Assembly: GCA_026119855.1 (NCBI GenBank)
Contig: JAOWBW010001119.1
Location: 434,001-498,000, forward strand
DNA from: Campanula takesimana
Lineage: Eukaryota > Streptophyta > Magnoliopsida > Asterales > Campanulaceae
DNA: 64,000 bases
Reading direction: 5' to 3'
Shown: in pieces, positions 19,539 through 29,209 of the stretch
Layout of the letters: each line of letters starts with the position of its first letter
Position numbering within the stretch: the stretch's first letter is position 1
Program-made: the position numbers and the translations under genes
Notes under the pieces: generated by a model
What the model was told of the DNA's origin: nothing
Database searches by the model: none
Seen by the model: only the letters and a program-made list of their open reading frames with translations

Positions 19539-20956
19539 TCTGAGTTTTAAGAACTTGTTTGTTTTTCGTTAAGTATTGGGCTAGGTCTTAGGCGATGTCC
19601 TAGGATGCCTAGATAATTGTTATGAGGTATCAAAATGATAGAATTGATCCTTTGTGATCGGGTTTGACTTAATGTGATTGTGTAGATGGATTGTGTGGTG
19701 ACTTAATGTCAAGATTGTGCACATTATTGTGAAAACGTGTTTACTTCTCTATGATGAGCTTGTGTGGTTTCCTTCTATGGAATCATGCCCTGGTTGTTGT
19801 TTTAGCAAGTATTTATTACTGTGCTCTTTGTTGAAAGTCCAGCTGGTTTTGTGTGTTATCGAGTGGAGGTGGAAAGCATTATAGTGGCACACTAGCCAAG
19901 TTCACTATAAGTCTTTTCCACTGGTCCTATTTCCCAGGTTTGGGATGTTATCGAGTGGAGGTGGAAGGCATTGTAGTGGCATCAGTTAACTATAAGGCTT
20001 TTCCACTGGACCTATTTCCTCAGTCCAGATTGGCCTTGGATGGGATGAACTCGCTCCCTCGCGTGAGCATTTAGGGGTATGACTTTGTGTCATTTTCTCC
20101 CACTATTGTTGTTGTTATGTTATATGGTTCCGGAACCTGTTTCAGCTATTGATGCTGCCCGTTGTTACTTTAGCTCTGTTGGATATGGTTTGGTTTTCAG
20201 GATCCCGGCTTCAGCTATTTATGCTGCTCAGATGGTTTCAGACAGATAGATGGTTTTCTCAGATGGTTATTCAGATGGTTTTCTCAGATGGTTTTCTCTG
20301 ATGATCATGTTATTTCGGTAAACCTTGGCTTGGTATCCTCGTAGGAGTGTTTACTCCTACACTATGTGTTGTATGATGAGTTGGTCATTATTTCCAACCG
20401 GTATGGGACGGTTGGCGATAGGGAGCCTCTCATATTATGTGCTATATGCTATATGATCATTTGTGACATTGTTCCTTTATGTTTATCATATAAGCATGTA
20501 ATGTAGTTGCATTTTAGTAACTTACTGAGATTTATTCTCACCCCTTATTTGTTTACTGTTTTAGATAAGGAGCCCAGGGGATAGTTCACACACAGGGAGG
20601 ACGTCGGGAAGAGGATCTTTGGTAAGACTTTTAGGAAGTGGTGTGTATGTTAAAGGATACATTATGTAAATGTAACACCTTTTGGGTAGTGTACCCGTGA
20701 CTTAGTTTTGTATCATCTCTTTTAGTAGATGTCGGTGTTGTATATTTGTAAGTAAAGTTGTGGCCAAGTGGCTCAGTACTCGTTGTGAAAGTTGGTTTGT
20801 TTTATGACTTCAAGTCAAGTTTCAAGTAGTTGTGTTGGTCGTGTGATCCTTTTTATGAAAGTATATTTCGAAAAATTTCCTTTAAATTGTTTTATGACGT
20901 CTTCCTTGTGTGTCCCGGACGTGGGGCCAAGTAGGACCACGGGTCGGGGTGCGACA

Positions 20957-22045
20957 TAGGGGACAAGGTTCTACTGGGCTTATGTCAAGGACTGCCTAAA
21001 ATGTCCACTCTGGGGGACAAAGGTTTTACTGGGCTTAAGTCAGGGACTGCCTAAAATGACCACTCTGGGGGACAAAGGTTTTACTGGGCTTAAGTCAGGG
21101 ACTGCCTAAAATGACCACTCTGGGGGACAATGGTTTTACTGGGCTTAAGTCAGGGACTGCCTAAAATGACCACTCTGGGGGACAAAGGTTTTATTGGGCT
21201 TAAGTCAGGGACTGCCTAAAATGACCACTCTGGGGGACAAAGGTTTTCTTAACCTAAAATGACCTCTCTGGGTCAAGGCTTAGCTTGGGTCAACTCCATC
21301 TTTGGAGAGTTTGACGGGAAAACTGGTCTTACGTCCCACTAAGGACGACCGGGGACAAAGGCTTTAACCTAAAATAACCACTCTGGGTCAAGGCTTAGCT
21401 TGGGTCAACTTCACCTTTGGGGAGTTTGACGGGAAAACTGGTCTTACGTCCCACTAAGGACGGCCGGGACAAAGGCTTCAACCTATAATGACCACTCTGG
21501 GTCAAGGCTTGACTTGGGTCAACTCTACCTTTGGGGAGTTTGATGGGAAAACTGGTCTTACATCCCACTAAGGACTGCCGGGACAAAGGCTTCAACCTAT
21601 AATAACCACTCTGGGTCAAGGCTTAGCTTGGGTCAATTCCACGTTTGGGGAGTTTGACGGGAAAACTGGTCTTACGTCCCACTAAGGACTGCCGGGACAA
21701 AGGCTTCAACCTATAATGACCACTCTGGGTCAAGGCTTAGCTTGGGTCAACTCCACCTTTGGGGAGTTTGACGGGAAAACTGGTCTTACGTCCCACTAAG
21801 GACTGCCAGGACAAAGGCTTCAACCTATAACGACCACTCTGGGTCAAGGCTTAGCTTGGGTCAACTCCACCTTTGGGGAGTTTGATGGGAAAACTGGTCT
21901 TATATCCCCTTAAGGACTGCTGGGACAAAGGCTTCAACCTATAATGACCACTCTGGGTCAAGGCTTAGCTTGGGTCAACTCCACCTTTGGGGAGTTTGAC
22001 GAAAAAACTGGTCTTACGTCCCACTAAAGACTGCCGGGACATTTT
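20957..22045 (-). repeat. Tat-B tandem arrays, continued
   Basis: From 20957 to about 21245 there are five copies of a unit of about 60 bp (GGGGGACAAAGGTTTTACTG, GGGCTTAAGTCAGGG, ACTGCCTAAAATGACC), the same family as left of the solo LTR. From about 21300 to 22045 there are seven copies of a unit of about 115 bp (GGTCTTACGTCCCACTAAGG, ACAAAGGCTTCAACC, GGGTCAACTCCACC). A single copy of the second type also lies at about 17340-17460, left of the solo LTR. Confidence 0.75.
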
Positions 22046-24264
22046 AACTTGACCCCTTTTGGTCAAAGTTTAGACTTTGGTCAAATCAACTCTACGGGAT
22101 GGTTGACACTCTTTCTTGACACTGGGGTGAGCCTAGGGGCGACCTTTAAGACACATTGTGGACGTAAAAGTCCAAGACTTTGGAAAAATCATTTTAAGAG
22201 GAGATCAAAAGCATTTTGCTTGAAACATGGTCTTTGATAAATGATGCCAAATGGGAAAATTTGGAAATGCTTATTTCTAAAGGTAAATCTTTTAACGAAG
22301 CACTTTAGTCAATTTTTTTATTTTAACTTAACCGCGAGGTTTGTTATGCATAAAGTCCTTTGGATTTTGTCCATTCTTCAAAAGTGGTAGGAAATCCATT
22401 TGCCGGCGATGTAGGGACAGCCCCAATGTCTTCTTTGCCGCTGATGTTGGGGTAGCCCCATATCCTTGTTGTCGTTGATGTCGGGGTAGCCCCAATGTCG
22501 TCCTTCGACCTTTGGTGTTGAGGTGGACCCGTTGTCGTCTTTCGACCTTTGATGATGTTAGGAACCCATCCCTTTTCCATGACGCACCCTTTTTTTTGCC
22601 TAGGTCGCCCTTGTAGGTTTTCAACCTGGCGGGCATCTCTTTTTGCGTCTTTTATGGCACACCCTGTTTTTTGCCTAGGCCGCCCTTACGGGTTTTCAAC
22701 CTAGCGGGCTACTTTTTTGGTGCCTTTCTCTCTTTTTTTGTGAGTGATCCAGCCGACTCGATAAAACGGGGACTTAAGGTATCTTTTTGGAGGAAACATG
22801 CAAGGGAATTTTATTTGGGAGAGAGTCCCTTTATGTTGGTGATCAATGTATCATGAAATGGGAGGAAGCCCTTGCTTGACAGAATACAAGTGTTTAGCTT
22901 TTTCCTAAGATGGAAAAAAGAAGACTTGTTGAGACATTTGAAATTTGCCTTAGTTAATATCATTAAATAATTGCTTGAATGGACCATGTTTGTCATTAAG
23001 TCAATATTATAGCAAGCAATTAGCCTTAACATGTATAAATGTTGTGATCAATTAAGATTAATATTCGACCAATGGCAAGATCGGGAGGAGAATGTGTTTA
23101 GAAGGTGGAATTGGTCATTGTCTGGGAAATTGGTCATTGAAGGGACTAAGGGACGAGAACTTTGTCATTTTGAGAGGACCATGGTTTGATGGTTTTGTTT
23201 CATACTATGACCGGACCCAAAGGTTGCCTACGTTCCCCTCAGTTTGAGGAGCTCAGGTCACCGTAGTTCGGCCATGGATCGTCTTTTGTTGAAGCTGGTG
23301 TCCTTTTGAAGGATGTTGTTGCTTTGCTGATGTAGATCGCTTTGCCTTGTGGTGAACTCCTTGGGATGGACCTCTTGGGGTGAACCCTCTTTGGTGTGAA
23401 CTTCTTTTGAGATGAACGGGCCCTTTTGAGGTGAGTCCCTCCTTGGTTGTCTTTTGAGATAGACTTCCTTTCTTGCGAACCCTTGGGGGTGGACTTTGCG
23501 GTGAGCTTTTGAGGCGAACTTCCTCTTCACATATATTCATTTCCTTTCCTCCTTTTCACATATTCATTTCTTCTCCCTCTTCTCATTTTTTTTTGTTTGA
23601 GGGAGAGGGTAAACATTAGCCCTAACTTGCTATCTTGGACAATGGTTCATTTGTATCCCCCTTGGTGGCATGTCTGTCACTTTCGGCTTTGACATTGAAG
23701 ATCCGGGAATTCCCTAGCTTGGTTGCGCACGCGCGATCACGGTTGAATCTTGGCGGTTGAGCAACAACATCCTTGCCTTTTCATTGTCTTGGGATACCTT
23801 TGATGTGCATCGAGAATTTGTATCGGAAAGGTGTATCGGGTTGTGTATCGGGGAATGTGTATCGGGGAAGGCTTGCCATTAACGGTTTCTTCATGCCAAT
23901 TGATCATAACATTTATTCACATCAAGATTAATTGTTTGCACTTAGCATTTTTCATTTGTGTTAGGTCAATTCTTCCTTAATGAGTCGTCATTGACTAGTA
24001 TGCTTAGAAGTCAATTCATCATCTTAGGGACGTAGCAATCAATTGATAATAACAAGCAAGGCAATTTCAAGAGTAAATGTATATTGCAAATAATGTCTCG
24101 AGTCTAGAGAGAAGAGAATGAAAATGACTCTTTTATTTAGATAACTTTGTACATACATGTCCAAGTGCGGACCTTTGTAAATGAAAAGACACTGTCCGGG
24201 ACGGACTTTGATGAAAGTCTAGATCCTACGAGGCTGGAAGACTCATCATTTTTTATTTTTATTT
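22046..24264 (-). mobile_element. Tat-B non-coding 3' region, continued
   Basis: No Pol domain. It includes three copies of a GGGGTAGCCCCA-type unit at about 22405-22500, a block at 22578-22725 (GACGCACCC, TAGGTCGCCC, TTTTCAACCTGGCGGGC, then again) which also occurs in Tat-C at 42722-42790, and the stretch from 22778 shared with Tat-A. A minus-strand Lys/Gln/Ser-rich frame (23253-23540) is made of degenerate repeats (KGPVHLKRSSH, KEVHTKEG) and is probably not a gene. Confidence 0.6.
23227..23270 (-). other. Hairpin-like module, type B (Tat-B)
   Basis: CCTACGTTCCCCTCAG, TTTGAGGAGCTCAGG, TCACCGTAGTTCG; CCCCTCA and TGAGGAG can form an inner stem inside the CTACG/CGTAG outer stem. Preceded by GACCGGACCC. 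Confidence 0.7.
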
Positions 24265-24660
24265 TAGGGATGGGCTCCCATGAGGCACGATGATCCATTT
24301 TCTTCCTCAATTGTTGGAGGGGTCGTCGGCGGCATATTCCATGTCTTCCACGGGGAACTCGGGTTCCATATTGTCGGGAAAGATGTCGCGAGGTCTCCAC
24401 TTGGCTTGGCGTTGTATTTGCCGGATTCGTCTACACACGAGTTGGGATTTTGCATTGGCCATCTCCGTTTGGTGATTTCCTTTCAAGGTGCGTAGCCTTC
24501 GTGCATGGCACTCGACGAAGGTACGGATCTCCATTTGATGTAGCCGCTTTTGGGCTTCCGAAGCACAGGCCTCTCCTTTTGATCTTCTTGCTCATGTGGA
24601 TGGTTGTCTCGGACGCTAATTCAGATGTGGGCTCTTTGGTCGATTTCTCCAATGGACAGA
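24265..24660 (-). pseudogene. Broken coiled-coil-type ORF of Tat-B
   Basis: A minus-strand product starts MEKSTKEPTSELASETTIHM at 24652 and, after a frame change near 24540, continues as MEIRTFVECHARRLRTLKGN and ends acidic (EDMEYAADDPSNN) at 24307. Glu, Lys, Arg and Gln dominate and suggest an alpha-helical or coiled-coil protein. It takes the same place in Tat-B as a degraded frame at about 13300-13690 in Tat-A. No family recognised. Confidence 0.4.
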
Positions 24661-24871
24661 ACCGCGAAGGACTTTAGCATATTAAACCTCAAAATGAAAT
24701 TATAACCATGATTTGAGAAGAACGCTTCATTAGCGGATTAGCCTTTTTAGGAAAAACTTGATCTTTTATTTTAAGAAAACTTGATCTCCATTTTTTTTAT
24801 TTGAGTAAAAGACTCACACATTTTTTCGTTTTCTCTTTTTTTTTAAATAAGGATTGACCGAGCCGAAGTTG

Positions 24872-24937
24872 CCTACGTTCCCCTCACTACGAGGGAGGGG
24901 GTCCCACGCGATGAGAAGCTCAGGTCACCGTAGTTCG
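24872..24937 (-). other. Hairpin-like module, type B, long loop
   Basis: CCTACGTTCCCCTCAC, a 20-base GC-rich insertion, GAGAAGCTCAGGTCACCGTAG then TTCG. Same arms as at 23227 with a longer loop. Confidence 0.65.
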
Positions 24938-25329
24938 AATGGGTTTGGAATTCTAAGATAAACATGACCTCAGTCGACTCACTTCAAATGGACCTTTTAG
25001 TCGAGATGACATGGGACAAAACATTACTAGTTTGAGACTAAATGGTACTCACACTAGTCCGAGTCACAAGGGAGATCGGGTCAATTGAAATGGTCACCAC
25101 ATGGCGGTGCAAATTGAGGAGGTTAATGCTTGACCAAGGTATATTACCATGTGGCGCCATGACGCCTAGACCCGAAGGGGGAATGGTCACGTGATGACAC
25201 TAACGGGAACGAGATGCCTCGAGGGGCACAAAATTGGTCACCACATGACGGCTCAAGGGGGAATGAAAAGAGTCACCCTAAGCAGTTTTATTTCCTTTCT
25301 TACATATATTTTTTTTTTTTGGAACTTAA

Positions 25330-25980
25330 TTTTAACGGAAACTTTGGAGAATAACGGGGATCCATTCAAGGACTTGACTGACTTCTTGGAGGATAACAGG
25401 GATCCGTCCAAAGACTTGACTGACTTCTTAGAGGATAACGGGGATCCATCCAAAGACTTGACTGACTTCTTGGAGGATAACAGGGATCCGTCCAAGGAAT
25501 TGACTGACATTCCTAGGGGACTATTCCTAGGGATTTAACGGGAATCTCAACGGGGACCTAGGGGACTATGGCCTAGGGTTAAACGGAAATCTCAACGGGG
25601 ACCTAGGGGACTATGGCCTAGGGTTAAACGGAGATCTCAACGGGGACCTAGGGGACTATGGCCTAGGGTTAAACAGAAGTCTTGGAGGATAACGGGGATC
25701 CATTCAAAGGCTTGACTGACTTCTTGGAGGATAACAGGGATCCGTCCAAGGAATGACGGGTGCCTCGGAGATCTTCTAAGGATTTAATGGGTTCCTAGGG
25801 GACTACGCCTAACGATTAAACGGATGTTTTGGAGGATAACGGGGATCCATCCAAATATTGATGGGTACCTCGGAGATCTTCCAAGGATTTAACGGGTTCC
25901 TAGGGGACGACGCCTAAGGATTAAACAGAAGTCTTGGAGGATAACGGGGATCCATCCAAAGATTGACGGGAAAACGCTTG
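25330..25980. repeat. Short tandem/dispersed repeat: GGATAACGGGGATCCATCC units
   Basis: Units of about 40-45 bases alternate (GGATAACGGGGATCC, GACTTGACTGACTTCTT, ACGGGGACCTAGGGGACTA). The related, shorter array in Tat-A is at 32745-33140. Confidence 0.7.
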
Positions 25981-27349
25981 TTAGCGAAAGAATGCAATGT
26001 GTCAAAGACGGGAAGCAAAAACAGAGCAAATTCATGCAAGGTGCAATTAATTATCTGTTCGAGTTTACTTAAAACGCATTTTTATTCCAAAATGGTCGGA
26101 AAAGATTTCTCTTCTTTTTCGCAACTACTCTAAACCCTGGATCCGTGGAGGCCAACACTACGTCTATAATCCCCTCGTTTTCCACCTGTATTGCACGCTC
26201 CCAAGGACGGACCATCCCGGGCGAGGGTCCTATAGGGCACGTGGCTTCCACCGACCAAAAGAACCAAACCTAAGGTCTAGTGTGTCACAAAGTTCCAATG
26301 CGTGGGCCATTCTTATCATAATTAACCCCCAATCAAAGTTAAGATTGACTTAACGCTTCAACGAAATTCCGGCATGACCTCATTTTAATGAGGGATCTCG
26401 GACCTTAACCTTGGGCTCAAGGATGATTAGGATGGGCTAAGCATGAGGGCTTAATGACACGGTGTCATCCTATCCTCAATACATGACTTTGGTTAATTAT
26501 GATTGACATTAACGTACAAGTCAAGGACCGGGTCAAAGATGACCTTGGTCACACTTGCTTTCACAAGGAGTCGTGACTCGGGCGTTAACTTGGCCATAAT
26601 TAACTTTGGACACGTATTAGGGATGTGGTGACGTGGGTTAGACCAAAAACCAACCAAAGTCACGGTATTTGTGTGTCACGGACAAGTGTGGTTGACTCGG
26701 CTCGGAAGGGGAGGTGGAATGGACCCGTACGCGTGAGAAGGGCACAAGAGAAAAATCAAGCTGCATCATGGCATCTATCCCAGGTTTAAAGGGTTTTTGG
26801 AACGTGCACAAGGTCAAGTGCGCGTTGTGTGAAGCCTTCTAGGTTCCCTTTTGAGTCAAAATAGAAATTTTCGGTCCGTTTTAATACCATGAGCATTGTA
26901 TGAACAATTGTATGAACAAGTATGATGAAAAAGCATTTTGCACAAGTAATCAAGACAAGCTATGAACAAGCAAGAATAAAAATTTTGTACATGGAAAGGT
27001 TGTGCACAACCAAAGGTTTTTGAAAACCGAAATTTTTTTTTGCAAGAGGAGCAAGGACCTTTGAAAATCAATTTGTACAAAAGATTATGCACAACAAAAG
27101 GGTTTGAAAAACCAAACTTTCACAAGAGGGGTTATACACAATGAGGCCTTGAAAACCCAATTTTATGTTCAAAAATTTGTGCATAACCAAGCTTTGAAAG
27201 TCCATTTTTGGCTAAGAAAATGAAGGTAAATGTGCACAAGTAGAGGCTGTAAATTGGAACCTGGACAAGAAGAAGCAACGGGAGCATCAGAATGTTTCTT
27301 CCCTGCACAAAATTCTTAATTTGAAACATTCTGTGGGCCCGGCAAAACC

Positions 27350-27361
27350 AGCCGTACGGCT
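27350..27361. promoter_or_regulatory. AGCCGTACGGCT palindrome in the Tat-B leader
   Basis: Perfect 12-base palindrome, preceded by CAAAACC. Tat-A has TAGCCGTACGGCTA at the same leader position (34553-34566). Confidence 0.65.
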
Positions 27362-27571
27362 AGGGCTGGAGTTCCATTATTTTTGCAAATTTTCAGATTC
27401 TGATCATCAAGCCCCAGTTTATTGCATTTCCAGAACAGTTTCACTCCCAAAAATCAAAATATAAACATAAAACACACACAAAATATGCACAAGGTCAACA
27501 AACGGGGACGGGAGTTTGACCCACACAAAAGTGTCCCCAAAGCTTCTAAAAAGAAGTTTGCAAACACTTTA

Positions 27572-27590
27572 TTCCCCAGCGGAGTTGCCA
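27572..27590 (-). promoter_or_regulatory. Tat-B primer binding site
   Basis: The minus strand reads TGGCAACTCCGCTGGGGAA directly after the LTR end (one spacer base), a TGG-starting site that aligns with TGGCGACTC(C/T)(A/G)CTGGGGA in the other Tat elements. Confidence 0.7.
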
Positions 27591-27591
27591 G

Positions 27592-29080
27592 TGTAAGATA
27601 CCCGCGGGAAAACGGGGAAGAAGTTCCCTCGAGAATCAAACACGGCATTTTCTAAATGTTTAACAGAGTCGCCACGTTAGTTTAACTTTAAACCCAAACT
27701 TAACGAAAAATGATTAGAGACAAAGGATTCGGAGGTCAGGTTACGCTTTGGGAAGAACTCAACCGGTAGTTCACCCAAAGTGCCTCGGAAGAAACCGAGT
27801 CTCCCTAAAGTTTGTTAAAATTGTGCAAATGTGTGTGTGTTCTTGAAAATGGGAGAAACTGACTTTTAACAAAATCAGTTAGAAACTTAACCAAAAGGGG
27901 TAGTTTTGTAAACAGTTTAACAGAAAAGGGAAAGACTGAAAATTCACCCCTCCGGCTGGGAAGGCCATCCATGGGGTTTTTACAGATTATCAATGAATAA
28001 GTCCAGTTTCAGGCAGAAACAGAGCATTCTGCTGAAACTGAACTATTTTACATCTTTCCAGTTTATTTATTCACATAAAGCTTGAATTAAATCATCCCTA
28101 TGCTCTTAATCGCTAATTAAACACCAAAACACAAGGTTTTGAGTGTGATCAAGGCAATAATTGGGGAAAATTAGGAAAGGTGATGAACATGGCATTTGAG
28201 CCAAAATCATCATTTGGATGGTTAAATATGGAAACTTTAACATCCAAATAGATGATTCATCCAAGGAAAAGCCTTGGGGAAGTAAGAAATCAACCTTTGG
28301 ATGGATAAAAATTGAATCTTTACCATCCAAAGGGACATTATTGGAGTTAGATCAAAGTTTGAATGATAAAGATTGAAACTTTATCATCCAAACTTGATCA
28401 TTTCACCATAAAATCATCTTGAAAGTAAAGACATAAAATTTAACTTGCATAAATGTAAATACATAACATAAATTGCATAAAAGTAAAGATATAATGTAAA
28501 TAGCATTAATGTAAAGACATTAAATGTTAACAAGCCTTGATCATCTTAGGTTTGAACCCTTGATCATGCATAGAACATGAGGGTACCATTGATTCATATC
28601 AAGAACTTGCTTCCAATTCATAATATGTGCAAGAATAATAAAGACATAATGTAAATAAGGCAAAATAAAATAGATTATGAGATGAAGAGAAGATGGGGAG
28701 AAGGAGGCCTCACCAATTTTGGTTCTAAGCCTATCTTCTTTCTCTCTTTTCACTCAAGAATGTTTGTATCCCTAATCTGCTCTCAATCTGGCAGAGTTTG
28801 CACACAAAATGATTTTCTCCCCCCCCCCCTGAAATTATCAGCCAAGGGTTCAATTTATAGGGACTGAGGGTACCCAAACCATCCGTACGGATTGGCCCCT
28901 CCCGTGTCCAAACCATCCATACGGCTCAGCATGGCGAGCTTCTGGATCTTTCCAATTTTAATTCCAGAGTAGTCCTGGAATTTTAGGTTTATCTTAGTGA
29001 GATCCCAGCCTATCAGTTTATCCCTGAATGGTGCTAAGAGTTCCTCTAAAGTTGGTTAATTTCAGATTGGGGTACTTACA
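27592..29080 (-). mobile_element. 5' LTR of Tat-B
   Basis: 1489 bp. Compared with the 3' LTR it lacks 17 bases around the 15506 palindrome (between CGG repeats, at about 27957). Palindrome pair at 28881-28892 and 28915-28926. A C run near 28820 is slightly different in length. Confidence 0.85.
28881..28926. promoter_or_regulatory. Paired palindromes upstream of the Tat-B TATA box (5' LTR)
   Basis: ATCCGTACGGAT (perfect, 28881-28892) and ATCCATACGGCT (28915-28926). The minus-strand TATA is about 25-30 bases further downstream in the element sense. Confidence 0.65.
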
Positions 29081-29209
29081 CACGGTCGTGCTTTATAATT
29101 GGCATGGCCATGCCTAGCACGATCGTGCGTTATAACCAGCACGGTCGTGCCAACTGATTCGAGCCTTCTTCCCTTTTGCCGATTATTGGCACGGTCGTGC
29201 CCTATAATC

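Larger units (their letters stand above)
17967..20956 (+). mobile_element. Solo Gypsy LTR (chromovirus-type), 2990 bp
   Basis: Ends TGTAACGACCCC and GGGGTGCGACA with target duplication TAGGG (17962-17966, 20957-20961). There is no internal coding region between two repeats, so it is a solo LTR, left by recombination between the two LTRs of a full element. It holds a likely splice donor, GCTAG then GTAAGA near 18363, a long minisatellite, a CGGCCG palindrome cluster, a diverged duplication near 19855-20010 (TTATCGAGTGGAGGTGGAA), and TTACTGAGATTTATTCTCACC followed by TGTTTTAG at about 20520-20565. The last two resemble the TTACTGGGC...CTCTCCAG block of the full element at 52020. Confidence 0.75.
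24661..27571 (-). mobile_element. Tat-B 5' leader region
   Basis: Long untranslated leader. Right to left on the minus strand: sequence shared with Tat-A next to the primer site, repeated CAAAGG/TTTGAAAA units (27000-27250), a palindrome at 27350-27361, a block (26069-26280) also found in Tat-A (33243-33440), and an array of GGATAACGGGGATCCATCC units (25330-25980). A type B hairpin is at 24872. No Gag was recognised here, unlike in Tat-A. Confidence 0.6.
15134..29080 (-). mobile_element. Tat-B: non-autonomous Tat element
   Basis: Two LTRs with ends TGTAAGA(C/T)ACCC and GGGGTACTTACA, target duplication CACGG (15129-15133, 29081-29085). Direction is minus: primer site beside the right LTR, polypurine tract beside the left. 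The interior (16643-27591) holds a tandem-repeat-rich 3' region, a broken coiled-coil ORF and a leader homologous to that of Tat-A. I found no protease, reverse transcriptase, integrase or Gag knuckle. Its solo-LTR insertion is at 17967-20956. Confidence 0.85.

Noticed and set aside
21395..21619. Minus-strand ORF with repeated SGYYRLKPLSR units
   Set aside because: It is a frame through the 115-bp tandem array.
16850..22045. Centromeric or subtelomeric satellite
   Set aside because: The arrays are short, have three different unit lengths and lie inside one retrotransposon with clear LTRs.
23253..23540. Lys/Ser/Pro-rich minus-strand ORF as a gene
   Set aside because: Two overlapping frames are both open and both repetitive, and the Tat-A counterpart is not conserved in frame.
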